Positions 43,285 through 53,190 are shown, counted from the stretch's first letter. The stretch: 64,000 bases of DNA from Sphingobacterium sp. PCS056 (GCF_023273895.1 NZ_CP096883.1:4960001-5024000), one strand, 5' to 3'. Numbers and translations are program-made. Notes: generated from the sequence alone by a model not told the origin.

Positions 43285-45228
43285 ATGCTACAAAACCATC
43301 TCATCGATAGTCCAGTCGATCTACGAAATTTATCAATTCCATCTCTAGAGCAAGTTTGTGAAGATTTACGAGCTTTCCTTATCGATCATGTTTCTGAAAA
43401 TGGTGGACATTTTAGTTCTAGTCTAGGGGTTGTCGAAATCACCGTTGCGTTACACTATATATTTAATACACCTGTAGATAAGTTGATCTGGGACGTTGGA
43501 CATCAAGCCTATCCTCATAAATTACTTACTGGAAGGAGAAAAAGATTTTATAGCAATAGAATGTTAGGAGGTATCAGCGGTTTTCCAAACATAGATGAAA
43601 GCGAATTTGATGCATTTGGAACAGGACATTCCTCTACTTCTATTTCAGCAATCCTTGGGATGGCTATCGCTGCCAAATACCGAGGAGAGCACAACCGTCA
43701 ACATATCGCCGTTATTGGAGATGGTGCAATGACCGCAGGATTGGCCTTTGAAGCCATGAATAATGCTGGATATGAGCAACCAAATATGCTAATAGTATTG
43801 AACGACAACAATATGTCAATTGATAACAATACCGGAGCATTGCAAAATCACCTCACGGATTTAACGAGCGAAAAGCATTATAATCATTTAAGGTTATACT
43901 TAAAAACTCTCCTTTCAGCAGCAAATCCATCTCAAAAATGGGCTATTAGCACCATTCGAAAATTAGAAAAAGCGATTAAAGCTGGAGCAATCCGTTACAG
44001 CAATCTATTTGAAACATTAGGTATTCGTTATTTTGGACCTGTTGATGGACATGATCTAAAAAAACTGATTAACTCATTGGAACGGCTCAAAAATATAACT
44101 GGCCCGAAATTATTGCACTGTATTACAGTCAAAGGAAAGGGGTTTGCACCTGCAATGACTGAACAATCTAAATGGCATGCACCAGGCACTTTCGACAAAT
44201 ATACAGGAGCAAAAATAAATAAAAGCAGTACTAAAAGCCTTAATACAACCTATCAGGAAGTATTTGGTGATACGTTAATCGCTCTTGCAAAAGATAATCC
44301 GCGTATCATAGCGATCACGCCGGCTATGCTTTCGGGTAGTGCATTAAATAAAATGAAGATAGAAATGCCTGAGCGTGTCTTTGATGTTGGTATCAGCGAA
44401 CAGCATGCCGTCACTTTTTCGGCAGGATTTGCTGCTGACAACATGCTGCCATTCTGCACTATATACTCCACATTTCTACAACGCGCATACGATCAGATTA
44501 TCCATGATGTCGCCTTACAAAACCTACCTGTTATCTTCTGCATAGACCGAGCAGGAGTAGTTGGTGCAGATGGCCCTACACATCATGGTGCTTTTGACAT
44601 TTGTTTTCTTCGTTGTATACCAAACATAACCGGAGCCTCACCAATGGATCTTGAAGATTTCAGAAATCTACTATTTACAGCACAGTCTAATACGATAAAA
44701 GGACCTCTCGCTATTCGTTATCCAAAAAGTTCAGGATCTGGAAATCCAAGAAGTAATTTTAAAAAGTTAGCAATCGGGAAAGGTAGAAGAATTAAGTCTG
44801 GAAAACATATTGCTATACTTTCCCTTGGACCCGTAGGGCAATATGTAATAGCAGCTTGTCAAGAATTGCTGTTAGAACAGATGGATATAGCGCATTACGA
44901 CTTACGATTTTTTAAACCTCTTGACGAGGATCTTCTTCATGAAGTATTCAGCCAATTTTCAACAGTAATTACTGTTGAAGACGGCTCTATTTCCGGCGGT
45001 GTAGGATCCGCAATAATGGAATTTATGATAGAAAACTGCTATAATGCAACCTTAAAACGATTAGGTTTGCCCGATAAATTTGCAATACAAGGTACGCAAG
45101 AACAACTTCATAGATTATATGGATATGATCACAAGGCTATTGTAAAACTTGTATCATCACTTTACTCCACTACCATCCAAAACAGTGATAATAGGGATAA
45201 CTTAAAAACCCACCGCAAAGAAAGATAA
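43285..45228 (+). CDS. dxs: 1-deoxy-D-xylulose-5-phosphate synthase
   Basis: The 647-residue protein matches DXS across its length: GGHFSSSLGVVEITVALHYI, KLIWDVGHQAYPHKLLTGRR, the thiamine-diphosphate motif GDGAMTAGLAFEAMNNAGYE with LNDNNMSIDNNTGA, FGPVDGHDLKKLI, DVGISEQHAVTFSAGFAADN and FCIDRAGVVGADGPTHHGAF. It condenses pyruvate and glyceraldehyde 3-phosphate to DXP. About 30 residues longer than typical E. coli DXS at the ends. It is transcribed away from a MocR regulator. It may be a second, regulated copy of DXS; the rest of the genome would tell. Confidence 0.97.
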   Translation: MLQNHLIDSPVDLRNLSIPSLEQVCEDLRAFLIDHVSENGGHFSSSLGVVEITVALHYIFNTPVDKLIWDVGHQAYPHKLLTGRRKRFYSNRMLGGISGFPNIDESEFDAFGTGHSSTSISAILGMAIAAKYRGEHNRQHIAVIGDGAMTAGLAFEAMNNAGYEQPNMLIVLNDNNMSIDNNTGALQNHLTDLTSEKHYNHLRLYLKTLLSAANPSQKWAISTIRKLEKAIKAGAIRYSNLFETLGIRYFGPVDGHDLKKLINSLERLKNITGPKLLHCITVKGKGFAPAMTEQSKWHAPGTFDKYTGAKINKSSTKSLNTTYQEVFGDTLIALAKDNPRIIAITPAMLSGSALNKMKIEMPERVFDVGISEQHAVTFSAGFAADNMLPFCTIYSTFLQRAYDQIIHDVALQNLPVIFCIDRAGVVGADGPTHHGAFDICFLRCIPNITGASPMDLEDFRNLLFTAQSNTIKGPLAIRYPKSSGSGNPRSNFKKLAIGKGRRIKSGKHIAILSLGPVGQYVIAACQELLLEQMDIAHYDLRFFKPLDEDLLHEVFSQFSTVITVEDGSISGGVGSAIMEFMIENCYNATLKRLGLPDKFAIQGTQEQLHRLYGYDHKAIVKLVSSLYSTTIQNSDNRDNLKTHRKER

Positions 45229-45261
45229 AGCCTTACAATTGTGTTTGGTGGATATTATTTG

Positions 45262-45297
45262 ATAAGATTAAACCGATATGCACGGGTTTAATCTTAT
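45262..45297 (+). terminator. Terminator of dxs
   Basis: A perfect 13-bp stem (45262-45274 with 45285-45297) with a ten-base loop begins 33 bases after the dxs stop; a T/C-rich tract follows. Confidence 0.65.
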
Positions 45298-45436
45298 TCA
45301 TCTCTTTCTCAATTCTTATGCAGGGTAATATTAGAGATATAAACTCTCTATTAAAGTCTATGTTTTGACTAACATCTAATATATGCGAAGCAAATCACAA
45401 TCAAAAAGAAAACCCTCTTTTTTTAAATAATCCACA

Positions 45437-45458
45437 CGAGTGATATAGTTATCACTCG
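45437..45458 (-). terminator. Hairpin after map
   Basis: CGAGTGATA and TATCACTCG form a 9-bp stem with loop TAGT, 21 bases after the map stop on the minus strand. The following bases are not a clear T-tract, so this is a modest terminator candidate. Confidence 0.5.
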
Positions 45459-45479
45459 GATAAGAAAAAACGATATGGA

Positions 45480-46286
45480 CTAGTAATAAGAAGAGTTTAA
45501 GTTAAAATTTGATTTTTCAGCTTCTTCAATAATTTTAATATCTGTTAGCATCAAAGGAGCATTTTTTTTGATACATACATCTTGTTCAAAATGGACAGCT
45601 GGTTTTCTATCATTTGTTCGGATCGTCCAACCATCTTCTGCCCTATGATTGTAATGTGTACCCAAATTGACCATGGGTTCGATAGCAATCACTAAATTTT
45701 CTTTCAAGACTTTGCCCTTGCCACGCTGTCCATAATTAGGAATATCTGGCCCCTCGTGCAAGTTACGACCTAGTCCATGACCGACCAATTCCCTCACGAT
45801 TCCATATCCATATGGTGCAATATGTGATTCAATTGCATAGCTAATATCTCCTACTCTATTTCCATGTACAGCTTGTTCAATACCATTTAACAAGGATTCC
45901 TTAGTGACTTTCACCAACTGCAATACCTCTTGCTTGACTTCTCCAATGATAAAGGTATATGCTTGATCACCGTGAAATCCATTTTTATACGCCCCAGCAT
46001 CAACAGAAACTATATCTCCCTCTTTTAAAATTTGATGATTGGGCATTCCATGCACAATAGCATCATTTACAGAAGTGCAGATATGGTATGGAAACCCACC
46101 AAATTGATAAAAAGAAGGTATTGCTCCATGATCCCGAATAAATTCATTAGCAAATTTATCGATCTCAACAGTTGTTATACCCGGTTTAATGATCGTTGCT
46201 ATGGCTGCTAATGTTTCACTAGTCAATCTGGTACTAATGGTCATTAATGCTATTTCTTCTTCTGTTTTATAGATGATGGGATTCAT
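45480..46286 (-). CDS. map: Type I methionine aminopeptidase
   Basis: The 268-residue protein has the five metal ligands of the pita-bread fold in order: SVDAGAYKNGFHGDQAYTFI (two Asp), GHGLGRNLHEGPDIP (His), VIAIEPMVNLG (Glu) and the Glu in KPAVHFEQDV. Also GGFPYHICTSVNDAIVHG near residue 60. The enzyme removes N-terminal Met from new proteins. It lies outside the usual ribosomal-protein operon, so the genome may have a second map copy. Transcribed alone. Confidence 0.95.
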   Translation of the reverse strand: MNPIIYKTEEEIALMTISTRLTSETLAAIATIIKPGITTVEIDKFANEFIRDHGAIPSFYQFGGFPYHICTSVNDAIVHGMPNHQILKEGDIVSVDAGAYKNGFHGDQAYTFIIGEVKQEVLQLVKVTKESLLNGIEQAVHGNRVGDISYAIESHIAPYGYGIVRELVGHGLGRNLHEGPDIPNYGQRGKGKVLKENLVIAIEPMVNLGTHYNHRAEDGWTIRTNDRKPAVHFEQDVCIKKNAPLMLTDIKIIEEAEKSNFNLNSSYY

Positions 46287-46451
46287 AAAAATATTTCTTT
46301 TTTAGTCATGTCAGTTGGCTTTAAATCATGGAGCGACTTTCTTTTATATAAAGATAAGCCACACAGAATATTATAATCGTATAACCAATTGATTTTAAAA
46401 TCATTTTAAACAAAAGTACTTTAATCAATTAGAGTCAGAAAGTAAAAATTG

Positions 46452-46496
46452 GACAATTATTTTGTAATAGAATTGACAATTATTTAAGTAATTTTG
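46452..46496 (+). promoter_or_regulatory. Promoter/operator of the AraC regulator at 46504
   Basis: The word GACAATTATTT occurs at 46452-46462 and 46475-46485, 23 bp apart, next to the -7 box TAATTTTG (46489-46496). Two equally faced sites before the gene fit an AraC-type autoregulatory operator. Confidence 0.4.
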
Positions 46497-46503
46497 TAAA
46501 ACT

Positions 46504-47346
46504 ATGCCCATCAATTTTTTAGGAAATATTAAATTAGCAGAGTCTCTTAATGCAGAATTATTAGATCCTTTAAACATGCCGGATTTATTTTTTAAATCTG
46601 AACATATCTTAGGAGCTTATGTATTTTCATGTACAGATATACAACCAAGTCAACCCTTATTTAATGATGGAAATCCTTGTTTAATTTTTCTACCAAAGAA
46701 AACTGATGTTGTTCATCTTAAAAATGCCGAAGAACTCATTAAACTAAATGCGGCCTGGGTGTGTTGTGGTATTATACAAAATACATATTGGCAGTTACCG
46801 GTAGATTTATCACATATGATTGTAATACGTTTTAAACCGGCTTCTTTTTATAAAATTTTTAATATAGAACCCCATTTTTTTCTAAAAAAGCCTTTCTGTA
46901 GTTTTAGTGATATTATGAATAAAAACTGGACAGAAATTCTCAATCAATTATACCAAAAGGAAACACTTGCGGATCAAATGCAGTTATTAAAATCAATATT
47001 CAGCACTTATAAAATAGCTGAAAATCATCCTTATCTCTTACAATCTGCATTGGAAAAAATTGATAACAAAAAAGGTAATATTACAGTATCAGCTTTAATT
47101 CTTGAACTCGGAGGTAAAGTAAACCGCAAATGGTTGCAAAGAAGTTTTATGAAGTATTTGGGAATTTCACCTAAAAAATATATTTCTTTACAACGATTTA
47201 TATTTATGTACGGTAAGTGTCAAAAAAATACTCCGCAAGATGTATTATCACATACTTTTACATCAGGGTACTATGACTACAATCATTTTCTTAAAGAATT
47301 CAAACAAATCATAGGTGTCTCTCCGACTCACTATAACTGGAAATAA
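46504..47346 (+). CDS. AraC family transcriptional regulator (DUF6597-type)
   Basis: The 280-residue protein has an N-terminal cupin-like ligand domain (YVFSCTDIQPSQPLFNDGNP, WVCCGIIQNTYWQLPVD) and a C-terminal double helix-turn-helix: VNRKWLQRSFMKYLGISPKK and FTSGYYDYNHFLKEFKQIIG with the final VSPTHYNWK. The spacing matches AraC/XylS proteins. A GNAT gene follows 95 bases later on the same strand and may be a target. The ligand is unknown. Confidence 0.88.
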   Translation: MPINFLGNIKLAESLNAELLDPLNMPDLFFKSEHILGAYVFSCTDIQPSQPLFNDGNPCLIFLPKKTDVVHLKNAEELIKLNAAWVCCGIIQNTYWQLPVDLSHMIVIRFKPASFYKIFNIEPHFFLKKPFCSFSDIMNKNWTEILNQLYQKETLADQMQLLKSIFSTYKIAENHPYLLQSALEKIDNKKGNITVSALILELGGKVNRKWLQRSFMKYLGISPKKYISLQRFIFMYGKCQKNTPQDVLSHTFTSGYYDYNHFLKEFKQIIGVSPTHYNWK

Positions 47347-47441
47347 GAAAACAAACAACCGAGAAAAATCACTAACTACCATGAAATATTCTAACTTAGT
47401 AAATCTTGGCTGAAGACTACTAATTTGAAGATTAATATATA

Positions 47442-48284
47442 ATGGAGATTGCCACTTTAGAAAATTGTACAACTGCAGATATAGCAGATGTTTTAAATGC
47501 ATCATTTTCAGATTATATAGTGCCCTTACACCTTAATATCGAGCAATTAGAGTATAAAATTGTTACCGAGAATATACACTTGGACTTATCAGTTGGAGTT
47601 TTTTCATCTGGTCAGTTAGTTGGTTTTATGCTTCATGCACTACAGATTGTTGATGGAAAATTATCAGCTTATAATGCTGCGACAGGTATTATTCCAGCAT
47701 ATCGCGGTCGAGGTTTAGTCGGTAAAATGTACCAATATTTATTACCAAAATTAAAAACACGTGCAGTAGTACAGATGCGTTTGGAAGTAATAATAGGTAA
47801 CAATGCCGCGATACGAGCGTATGAAAAAATGGGGTATCAAGTTAATAGAACATTAGATTGTTTTAAAGGATCTGTGCAAACGGTTAAAAAATCCTGTGCA
47901 TCAACAATTAGAGAATTACAGGATTTTCAATGGGATCAATTTGTTCGTTTTTGGACAATAAAACCTTCTTGGCAAAATGCTATTCCAACTTTAGAAAAAG
48001 CTGGACCACATCTCACGATATTAGGTGCCTTTATAGACGAAAAATTAATTGGTTATCTCATCTATAATGCTAACTCAAAAAAAATACAACAAATAGCAAT
48101 TTCTCCAGCACATAGACGCAAAGGTATAGCTACACAACTTGTAATGACGATGACTCAACAGATCAATTCTAAAGAAATATATGTATTAAATGTAGATCAT
48201 ATCTCTTTAGAAGCCATATCATTTTTCAAACAATTAGGACTTGTCGATTATTTAGCTCAGTTTGAGATGAAAAAAATTCTTTAA
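47442..48284 (+). CDS. GNAT family N-acetyltransferase (tandem domains)
   Basis: The 280-residue protein carries two GNAT halves. The first shows AATGIIPAYRGRGLVGKMYQ, the acetyl-CoA loop R/Q-x-x-G-x-G/A region, with RLEVIIGNNAAIRAYEKMGY after it. The second contains IQQIAISPAHRRKGIATQLV and YVLNVDHISLEAISFFKQLG. Acetyl transfer from acetyl-CoA to an amine is predicted; substrate unknown. It follows an AraC regulator on the same strand. Confidence 0.9.
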   Translation: MEIATLENCTTADIADVLNASFSDYIVPLHLNIEQLEYKIVTENIHLDLSVGVFSSGQLVGFMLHALQIVDGKLSAYNAATGIIPAYRGRGLVGKMYQYLLPKLKTRAVVQMRLEVIIGNNAAIRAYEKMGYQVNRTLDCFKGSVQTVKKSCASTIRELQDFQWDQFVRFWTIKPSWQNAIPTLEKAGPHLTILGAFIDEKLIGYLIYNANSKKIQQIAISPAHRRKGIATQLVMTMTQQINSKEIYVLNVDHISLEAISFFKQLGLVDYLAQFEMKKIL

Positions 48285-48321
48285 AGATTTAAAGTAAGAT
48301 TTCATAAAAAACAGGTAAACA

Positions 48322-49584
48322 TTAGCCCAAATTTTGAAGCTGATGTAAAATATTTTCTACAATTATTTTCGCATCCTCATTTACGCCATATACTAACCCT
48401 GATTTTTTCTTCCTTAGCCAAGGAAATCCTATACAATAAAGCCCTTCTATCATCATTTTACCTTCGATGTGTTTAGGTTTTCCAATTTTATCCAGCAAAG
48501 AACTGTTCAAATAACTAAAATCATATCCAAATCCTGTAGCCCAAAGTAGTGTAGTTATTCCACAATCATTGAAATTAATTATTTTAAGATCTGACGCTGA
48601 TCGATAAGCATGATCCGGAACATCTGAAGGATCTTCATCAGTATTGGAGACAGCGATCTCAGGAGATTTCTTAAGATATTGATCAACATTCTTCTTAATC
48701 GCATCTGAAGTCTCATCTGCATATCGAATATGCTCTTTACAGTTATCTTCAAAATATAAATTTTCATGATCAACACCTTTTAATCCTCCTAGAATAGTCA
48801 CACCCATCCGATGCAAAGATTGATAACTTATAGTATGTCCCAACAAGCCCACACCAGAAACCTGAGGTTGGGTAGCATCCAAATTTGGGTTATCTGCTAA
48901 TTCTATGGTAGATATATCCATTGTTCCTAACTGCTCCATCCACTCCATAATATCTTTACCTCTGTAACGACGAGGAGCTCTAGCCACCTTGCTACCAGCT
49001 AGATATACTTTTCTATTGCCCAAGGTTAACTCTTGAGCTAGTTGGCAGCCAGATTGCCCTCCCCCAATAATCAGTACATTTCCTTCCGGTAGCTCCATAG
49101 GATTTTTATAATTGGCCGCATGGACTTGTAAAATATGCTCTGGAATCGAGTCTGATAAATTTGGGAATAAAATCTTATTCATAATACCTGATGCAACAAC
49201 TATTGTTTTTGTCAAGATATTATGTTGCATTCCTTCCTCATCGATCGTTACTATAAAATTTTCGGATACTTTTTCAACAGCAACTACTTTATGCTTTTCT
49301 AAAACCGGTAGATCAAATTGTAAAACATACGTTTTCAAATAATCTACAAATTCGTCTTTGGTCATAAAATGATGTCTTTTTTGAGAATGTATCTCCCTGC
49401 CTGGTAGCAGATTCATCCAATTGGGTGTATTCATCTTAAAAGAATCCCAACGTTGTTTTTCCCACGAAGAAGCAATGCTATCTTGTTCTAAGACAACATG
49501 TATGATTTTATGCTGTTTTAAATAAAAACTAGTTGCAAGTCCAGCTTGTCCTGCACCAATAATGATAACATCAAATATTTCCAT
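48322..49584 (-). CDS. FAD-dependent oxidoreductase, flavin-monooxygenase-like
   Basis: The 420-residue protein has an FAD Rossmann motif at the start (DVIIIGAGQAGLATSFYLKQ), the WxxxRWDSFKMNTPNWMNLL segment typical of CzcO-like flavin monooxygenases, and the NADPH-binding motif NVLIIGGGQSGCQLAQEL near residue 170. The C-terminal part (TLLWATGFGYDFSYL) completes the FAD site. Substrate unknown. It is transcribed toward the GNAT gene and stands alone. Confidence 0.88.
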   Translation of the reverse strand: MEIFDVIIIGAGQAGLATSFYLKQHKIIHVVLEQDSIASSWEKQRWDSFKMNTPNWMNLLPGREIHSQKRHHFMTKDEFVDYLKTYVLQFDLPVLEKHKVVAVEKVSENFIVTIDEEGMQHNILTKTIVVASGIMNKILFPNLSDSIPEHILQVHAANYKNPMELPEGNVLIIGGGQSGCQLAQELTLGNRKVYLAGSKVARAPRRYRGKDIMEWMEQLGTMDISTIELADNPNLDATQPQVSGVGLLGHTISYQSLHRMGVTILGGLKGVDHENLYFEDNCKEHIRYADETSDAIKKNVDQYLKKSPEIAVSNTDEDPSDVPDHAYRSASDLKIINFNDCGITTLLWATGFGYDFSYLNSSLLDKIGKPKHIEGKMMIEGLYCIGFPWLRKKKSGLVYGVNEDAKIIVENILHQLQNLG

Positions 49585-50023
49585 TTTTTAATTATTTATA
49601 AAATTCAGTTCTTATTCTATACCTGGATATCATAGTAAAATTTACACTTTCTAGGTCCAATTCATCTACCTGAGTGAGCCCCTGCAAACAGATCTTCTAA
49701 TCTTATGAGTTGTTATAGCAGGACTATCATTTCCTAATGTGTTATTAATACTGTATGTCAAGATATCAACATCCGTAAAACCGCTTTTACTGAAGTATGC
49801 TTAATGCACACATACGTTCACTAAAATTTCAGATGTCTGTTTCACAAACTATTGACAGATTCTACTTTAATACTTATGTAGACTTAAGACAAATATTTAT
49901 CCTTATTAATTAGTTTGAATATGATCATTTCGCTTCTCAAACACTAATTGTTTAGCTTTGTACAAAGGTCATTATTCTATACGTAGCGATGATAACGCAA
50001 TCGTGATTAAAAGTAACGTAACA
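49585..50023. other. Intergenic region before the AraC gene at 50024
   Basis: The 439 bases between the divergent monooxygenase and AraC genes contain a -7 box TAGCTTTG at 49953-49960 toward the AraC gene. No other gene, tRNA or clear repeat is visible. Confidence 0.5.
49953..49960 (+). promoter_or_regulatory. -7 box of the AraC gene at 50024
   Basis: TAGCTTTG matches TAnnTTTG, 63 bases before the ATG. The -33 element is not conserved. Confidence 0.4.
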
Positions 50024-50977
50024 ATGCAAAATCAGGAAAAGACAATTATTCACCGGTATAATTTACAAAGTGAAAACTTTGCACATTATTTAGAAAAAGA
50101 AAATCAGGTCGAAACAAAATCAGGAGGGGTATTTTTGTTTCATGAAACCATTTTTGATTCGTTACAGTTTATACAATGCGATTATTCTTTAAACCATAAT
50201 GAACATATTCATATTGATATAGAAAAGGAAGTCTTAGAGATGCATTTTAGAGTCAGTGGAGCAAGCTGTATCCAACGCTCAGGAAAACCGATAGATTTAA
50301 CCCATGGAAACAATATGCTCACTTATCAAAAAGATAATAAACAAGAAATCTTGATGTCTCCGGTAAAAGATGGAAGTTTTTTTGAGATCAGAATCGGTAT
50401 ATCTCATTTTGAAAAGTTGATGAATGACTTTACGATGCATACTCCTAATATGTACCAAGGAGATGCAATGGCTATTACCCCGGCAATGTACAGTATCCTT
50501 GCGCAAATAGTAAATAATCCATATAGCTCAAAGATGAGAGCTTTATTCTTGGAAGCAAAAATGATGGAGCTTTTTCTATTGCAAATACAGCAAAATATAG
50601 ATCATAAACAGCATACTTCTTTTTCATATGGACAGAGAGATCGAGATCGTATATATGAAACAAAACAGATCATAGATCAACATATCAATGAATTTTTAAC
50701 CATTTCAAAATTGTCGCAACTTAGTGGTATGAACAGAAGAAAGCTTATGCAGGGGTTTAAAGAGCTCTTTGGAACTACTATTCATGTTTATATCACCGAA
50801 ATGAAAATGCAAGAAGCCAGACGTCTCTTACTAGATGAAGATAAATATGTTAATGAAGTGGCTGATGATATCGGTTATAAAAATCCGCAACATTTTATTT
50901 CAGCATTTAAAAAGAAATTTGGCATTTCTCCTGGGAAATTAAAAAATCGTTTTGATTCATCATCAGGTTCGATGTGA
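50024..50977 (+). CDS. AraC family transcriptional regulator
   Basis: The ATG at 50024 gives 317 residues; the upstream TTG at 49958 lies within the -7 promoter box and is unlikely. The C-terminal 110 residues carry two HTH motifs: FLTISKLSQLSGMNRRKLMQ and VNEVADDIGYKNPQHFISAF, then FKKKFGISPGKLKN. The N-terminal half resembles the ligand/dimer part of PchR-like regulators that sense siderophores (LEMHFRVSGASCIQRSGKPI). The PepSY iron-type operon lies next to it, convergent, so an iron-related role is plausible but inferred. Confidence 0.87.
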   Translation: MQNQEKTIIHRYNLQSENFAHYLEKENQVETKSGGVFLFHETIFDSLQFIQCDYSLNHNEHIHIDIEKEVLEMHFRVSGASCIQRSGKPIDLTHGNNMLTYQKDNKQEILMSPVKDGSFFEIRIGISHFEKLMNDFTMHTPNMYQGDAMAITPAMYSILAQIVNNPYSSKMRALFLEAKMMELFLLQIQQNIDHKQHTSFSYGQRDRDRIYETKQIIDQHINEFLTISKLSQLSGMNRRKLMQGFKELFGTTIHVYITEMKMQEARRLLLDEDKYVNEVADDIGYKNPQHFISAFKKKFGISPGKLKNRFDSSSGSM

Positions 50978-51191
50978 TACTAATGATACCTTTGACACGA
51001 AATATATAAAAGGTTTATGTAGAGAAGAAAAATCAATTAGCGATAAAGTCCTAATCAAAGAAGACTCATATTGTCATAAACTATAATCTGAAATTATCAA
51101 CCTAAGTATTGAAAAATATTAAGATAATACTTTGGAAAGACAATTATCTCTATGCTCCTATTGCTCTACCTGCTGATATCAGATCTATAAT

Positions 51192-51225
51192 AAAAAGCTT
51201 CATCTCTGCATTCAGAGATGAAGCT
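51192..51225. terminator. Terminator between AraC gene and PepSY operon
   Basis: AGCTTCATCTCT and AGAGATGAAGCT (51196-51207, 51214-51225) form a perfect 12-bp stem. A-run on the left serves as T-run on the minus strand, the end of the PepSY operon. Confidence 0.8.
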
Positions 51226-51269
51226 AACAACAATTATTAAACTCGCATAATTTTCAATTTACGTTTGAG

Positions 51270-52901
51270 CTATTTCAATATTTTAAAAGATTTACCTTGT
51301 TTCTTTACTTTGAGAAATGCGAACACGCATAATATTGAAATTGTAATAAAAAGTATATCAATAAAGAAAATATCATAAGACTTTGCCTGTAGCGTCTTCC
51401 ATAGCCACAAGTTGGTGGTTACACCATTTGCTATTGGAACGCCTAGGCTTAAAATAGCTGATAACACGAGTGTATGCTTATTTACCTTGGTCAGATCTCG
51501 TAAAATCAATAAATAGATAATCATGACTAGCCAACTGTAGAAATAAAGATTGTAGATTAAACTTTGGTTAATAGTTGGAGAGAATTTTAGCATAATCAGC
51601 GTAAATGCAGTAACTGGAAGCATGCTTAACGAAATCGATACGAATAAATTTGCTGCCCAGAAATTAAACTTTCTTTTATAAGTTGGAATATTGGGTTTTT
51701 CCCTAGCAACTAACCAAATCATAATACCTGAAATAATCACAACACAGCCTAATAGGCCTAGTACAAAATAAACGATACGAAGCGTACGACCGCCATAATC
51801 GCCAAAATGCAAGTGATAAACCAAACTTTTCACCCAATCCACATAAGTCGCATCCGTTTTTGGAGATTTGACTTCTAATTGCTTTCCATCAAGAACTTGC
51901 ATTCTAACATAACCAGACCCCGCAAAATTGGCATTAGACTTTGGTGTTGTTTCCAATGCAATCTGCATACTTTTATCTCCATAATTACGTATATAGAGTC
52001 TAGAAATATTTGATTCAGGCCACTCTTTCATCCAGTTGTTGACAAACGCATTTACATCAAAAGACTTGGACAAGGGTTGATAACTATAGGTTACTTCCAT
52101 TTTACGATTATACTGCAGATCCTGATATAATTCTTCCTGATCACCATTATAAAGTAATTTGCTAAAAGGTCCAATTAGAGCAAAATTGACAATAAGAATA
52201 ATTCCAGTAATAGCAAATACGAGTTGAAATGGAAACCCTATGACTCCAAGCACGGTATGCATATCAGTCCACACAGTTTTCCACTTACTCCAAGGTCTAA
52301 ATAGAAAAAAATTGTTTTTGATTTTATCCCAATGTAAAAATAACCCAGTTATCAACGCAAATAAAAATAAGAATGAGACAATTCCAGCAATTAAATATCC
52401 AAAAGGTGTTCCCAATCGAATTGGAACTTGATTAAGCTGAGCCAAGAAATGTAATCGATACAAGAATTCACCTATATTATAACCCTCCTCATAAGAACTT
52501 TGAGATTTATCAGCAAATGAGTGTAAAAAATAGGCTGAATCTTCGTTTCTCAAACCTCTGCCTCGACGTCCTTTAGATTTTTCACTTTTTGCTTGTGGCT
52601 TACTAATGGTTGTATCTTGAGAGACACTCATATTAACATAAGTTTCTTGTCCACTTCTCAATATGTAGAAGTCAAAATTTCTACCCAGCAAATTATGTTT
52701 AGTACCCATCGAGTCCAGCACATAATTAAAATCAGCCTGAGATTGTACATGGCTATGTGATTTACCCTTTTGCCATGCGGTGATATCATCTTTAAAAAAT
52801 GAAAATGAACCTGCAAAAAAGATGACAAAAAGCAATGCAGCAATGATAATACCACTGATTGTGTGCGTATGGAAATAAATATTGTATTTTCTCTGATCCA
52901 T
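51270..52901 (-). CDS. PepSY-associated TM helix domain protein
   Basis: The 543-residue protein has an N-terminal membrane helix with HTHTISGIIIAALLFVIFFA, two PepSY-like periplasmic segments, and further helices (LIAGIVSFLFLFALITGLFL; GVIGFPFQLVFAITGIILIV; LRIVYFVLGLLGCVVIISGI; three more near the C-terminus). His residues in membrane helices (FHTHTISG, WTDMHTVLGV, LVYHLHFGDYG) fit heme binding as in FpvG-like siderophore-iron reductases. It is last of the four-gene unit starting at 54362, 4 bases after the next gene. It may reduce Fe(III)-siderophores in the periplasm. Confidence 0.88.
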   Translation of the reverse strand: MDQRKYNIYFHTHTISGIIIAALLFVIFFAGSFSFFKDDITAWQKGKSHSHVQSQADFNYVLDSMGTKHNLLGRNFDFYILRSGQETYVNMSVSQDTTISKPQAKSEKSKGRRGRGLRNEDSAYFLHSFADKSQSSYEEGYNIGEFLYRLHFLAQLNQVPIRLGTPFGYLIAGIVSFLFLFALITGLFLHWDKIKNNFFLFRPWSKWKTVWTDMHTVLGVIGFPFQLVFAITGIILIVNFALIGPFSKLLYNGDQEELYQDLQYNRKMEVTYSYQPLSKSFDVNAFVNNWMKEWPESNISRLYIRNYGDKSMQIALETTPKSNANFAGSGYVRMQVLDGKQLEVKSPKTDATYVDWVKSLVYHLHFGDYGGRTLRIVYFVLGLLGCVVIISGIMIWLVAREKPNIPTYKRKFNFWAANLFVSISLSMLPVTAFTLIMLKFSPTINQSLIYNLYFYSWLVMIIYLLILRDLTKVNKHTLVLSAILSLGVPIANGVTTNLWLWKTLQAKSYDIFFIDILFITISILCVFAFLKVKKQGKSFKILK

Positions 52902-52905
52902 AATA

Positions 52906-53187
52906 TTAATGATTGATTAGATAAGGCAAAGAAAACAGCAAAGTAAGACCGACGTATGTGAGGACTAAGCGAAGCAATTTAGGTTCTAAAAATGCCCAAA
53001 ACAATAAAAATGCCCAAAGCAAGTATCCTGTAAAAAATGCGGTAGCGATCACATTCTCTTTGGGGAAAAATTCGGTTAGCAAAACATGAAAACTGAGCAT
53101 CACCGTATAACCACCAATGGTTCCCAATAAAATTCTACAAAGTCTTATCCAAGGAGATTTTGTTAAATATTTCTTATTAGCAGGCAT
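52906..53187 (-). CDS. Small membrane protein, DUF3649-like
   Basis: The 93-residue protein has three predicted membrane helices (LLGTIGGYTVMLSFHVLL, TAFFTGYLLWAFLLFWAF, LLRLVLTYVGLTLLFSLP). Its length, topology and position between a DUF3325-like gene and a PepSY gene fit the DUF3649 iron-uptake accessory proteins of siderophore loci. This rests mainly on context. It lies 4 bases before the PepSY gene and 3 bases after the previous gene. Confidence 0.6.
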   Translation of the reverse strand: MPANKKYLTKSPWIRLCRILLGTIGGYTVMLSFHVLLTEFFPKENVIATAFFTGYLLWAFLLFWAFLEPKLLRLVLTYVGLTLLFSLPYLINH

Positions 53188-53190
53188 ATA

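Noticed and set aside
45262..45297. Thiamine or other riboswitch near dxs
   Set aside because: The hairpin is downstream of the dxs stop and fits a terminator; the dxs leader is only about 10 bases, too short for a riboswitch.
39196..49683. Word AGTGAGCCCCT at 39196-39206 and 49673-49683
   Set aside because: Only 11 bases are shared with unlike flanks, so chance is the simplest explanation.
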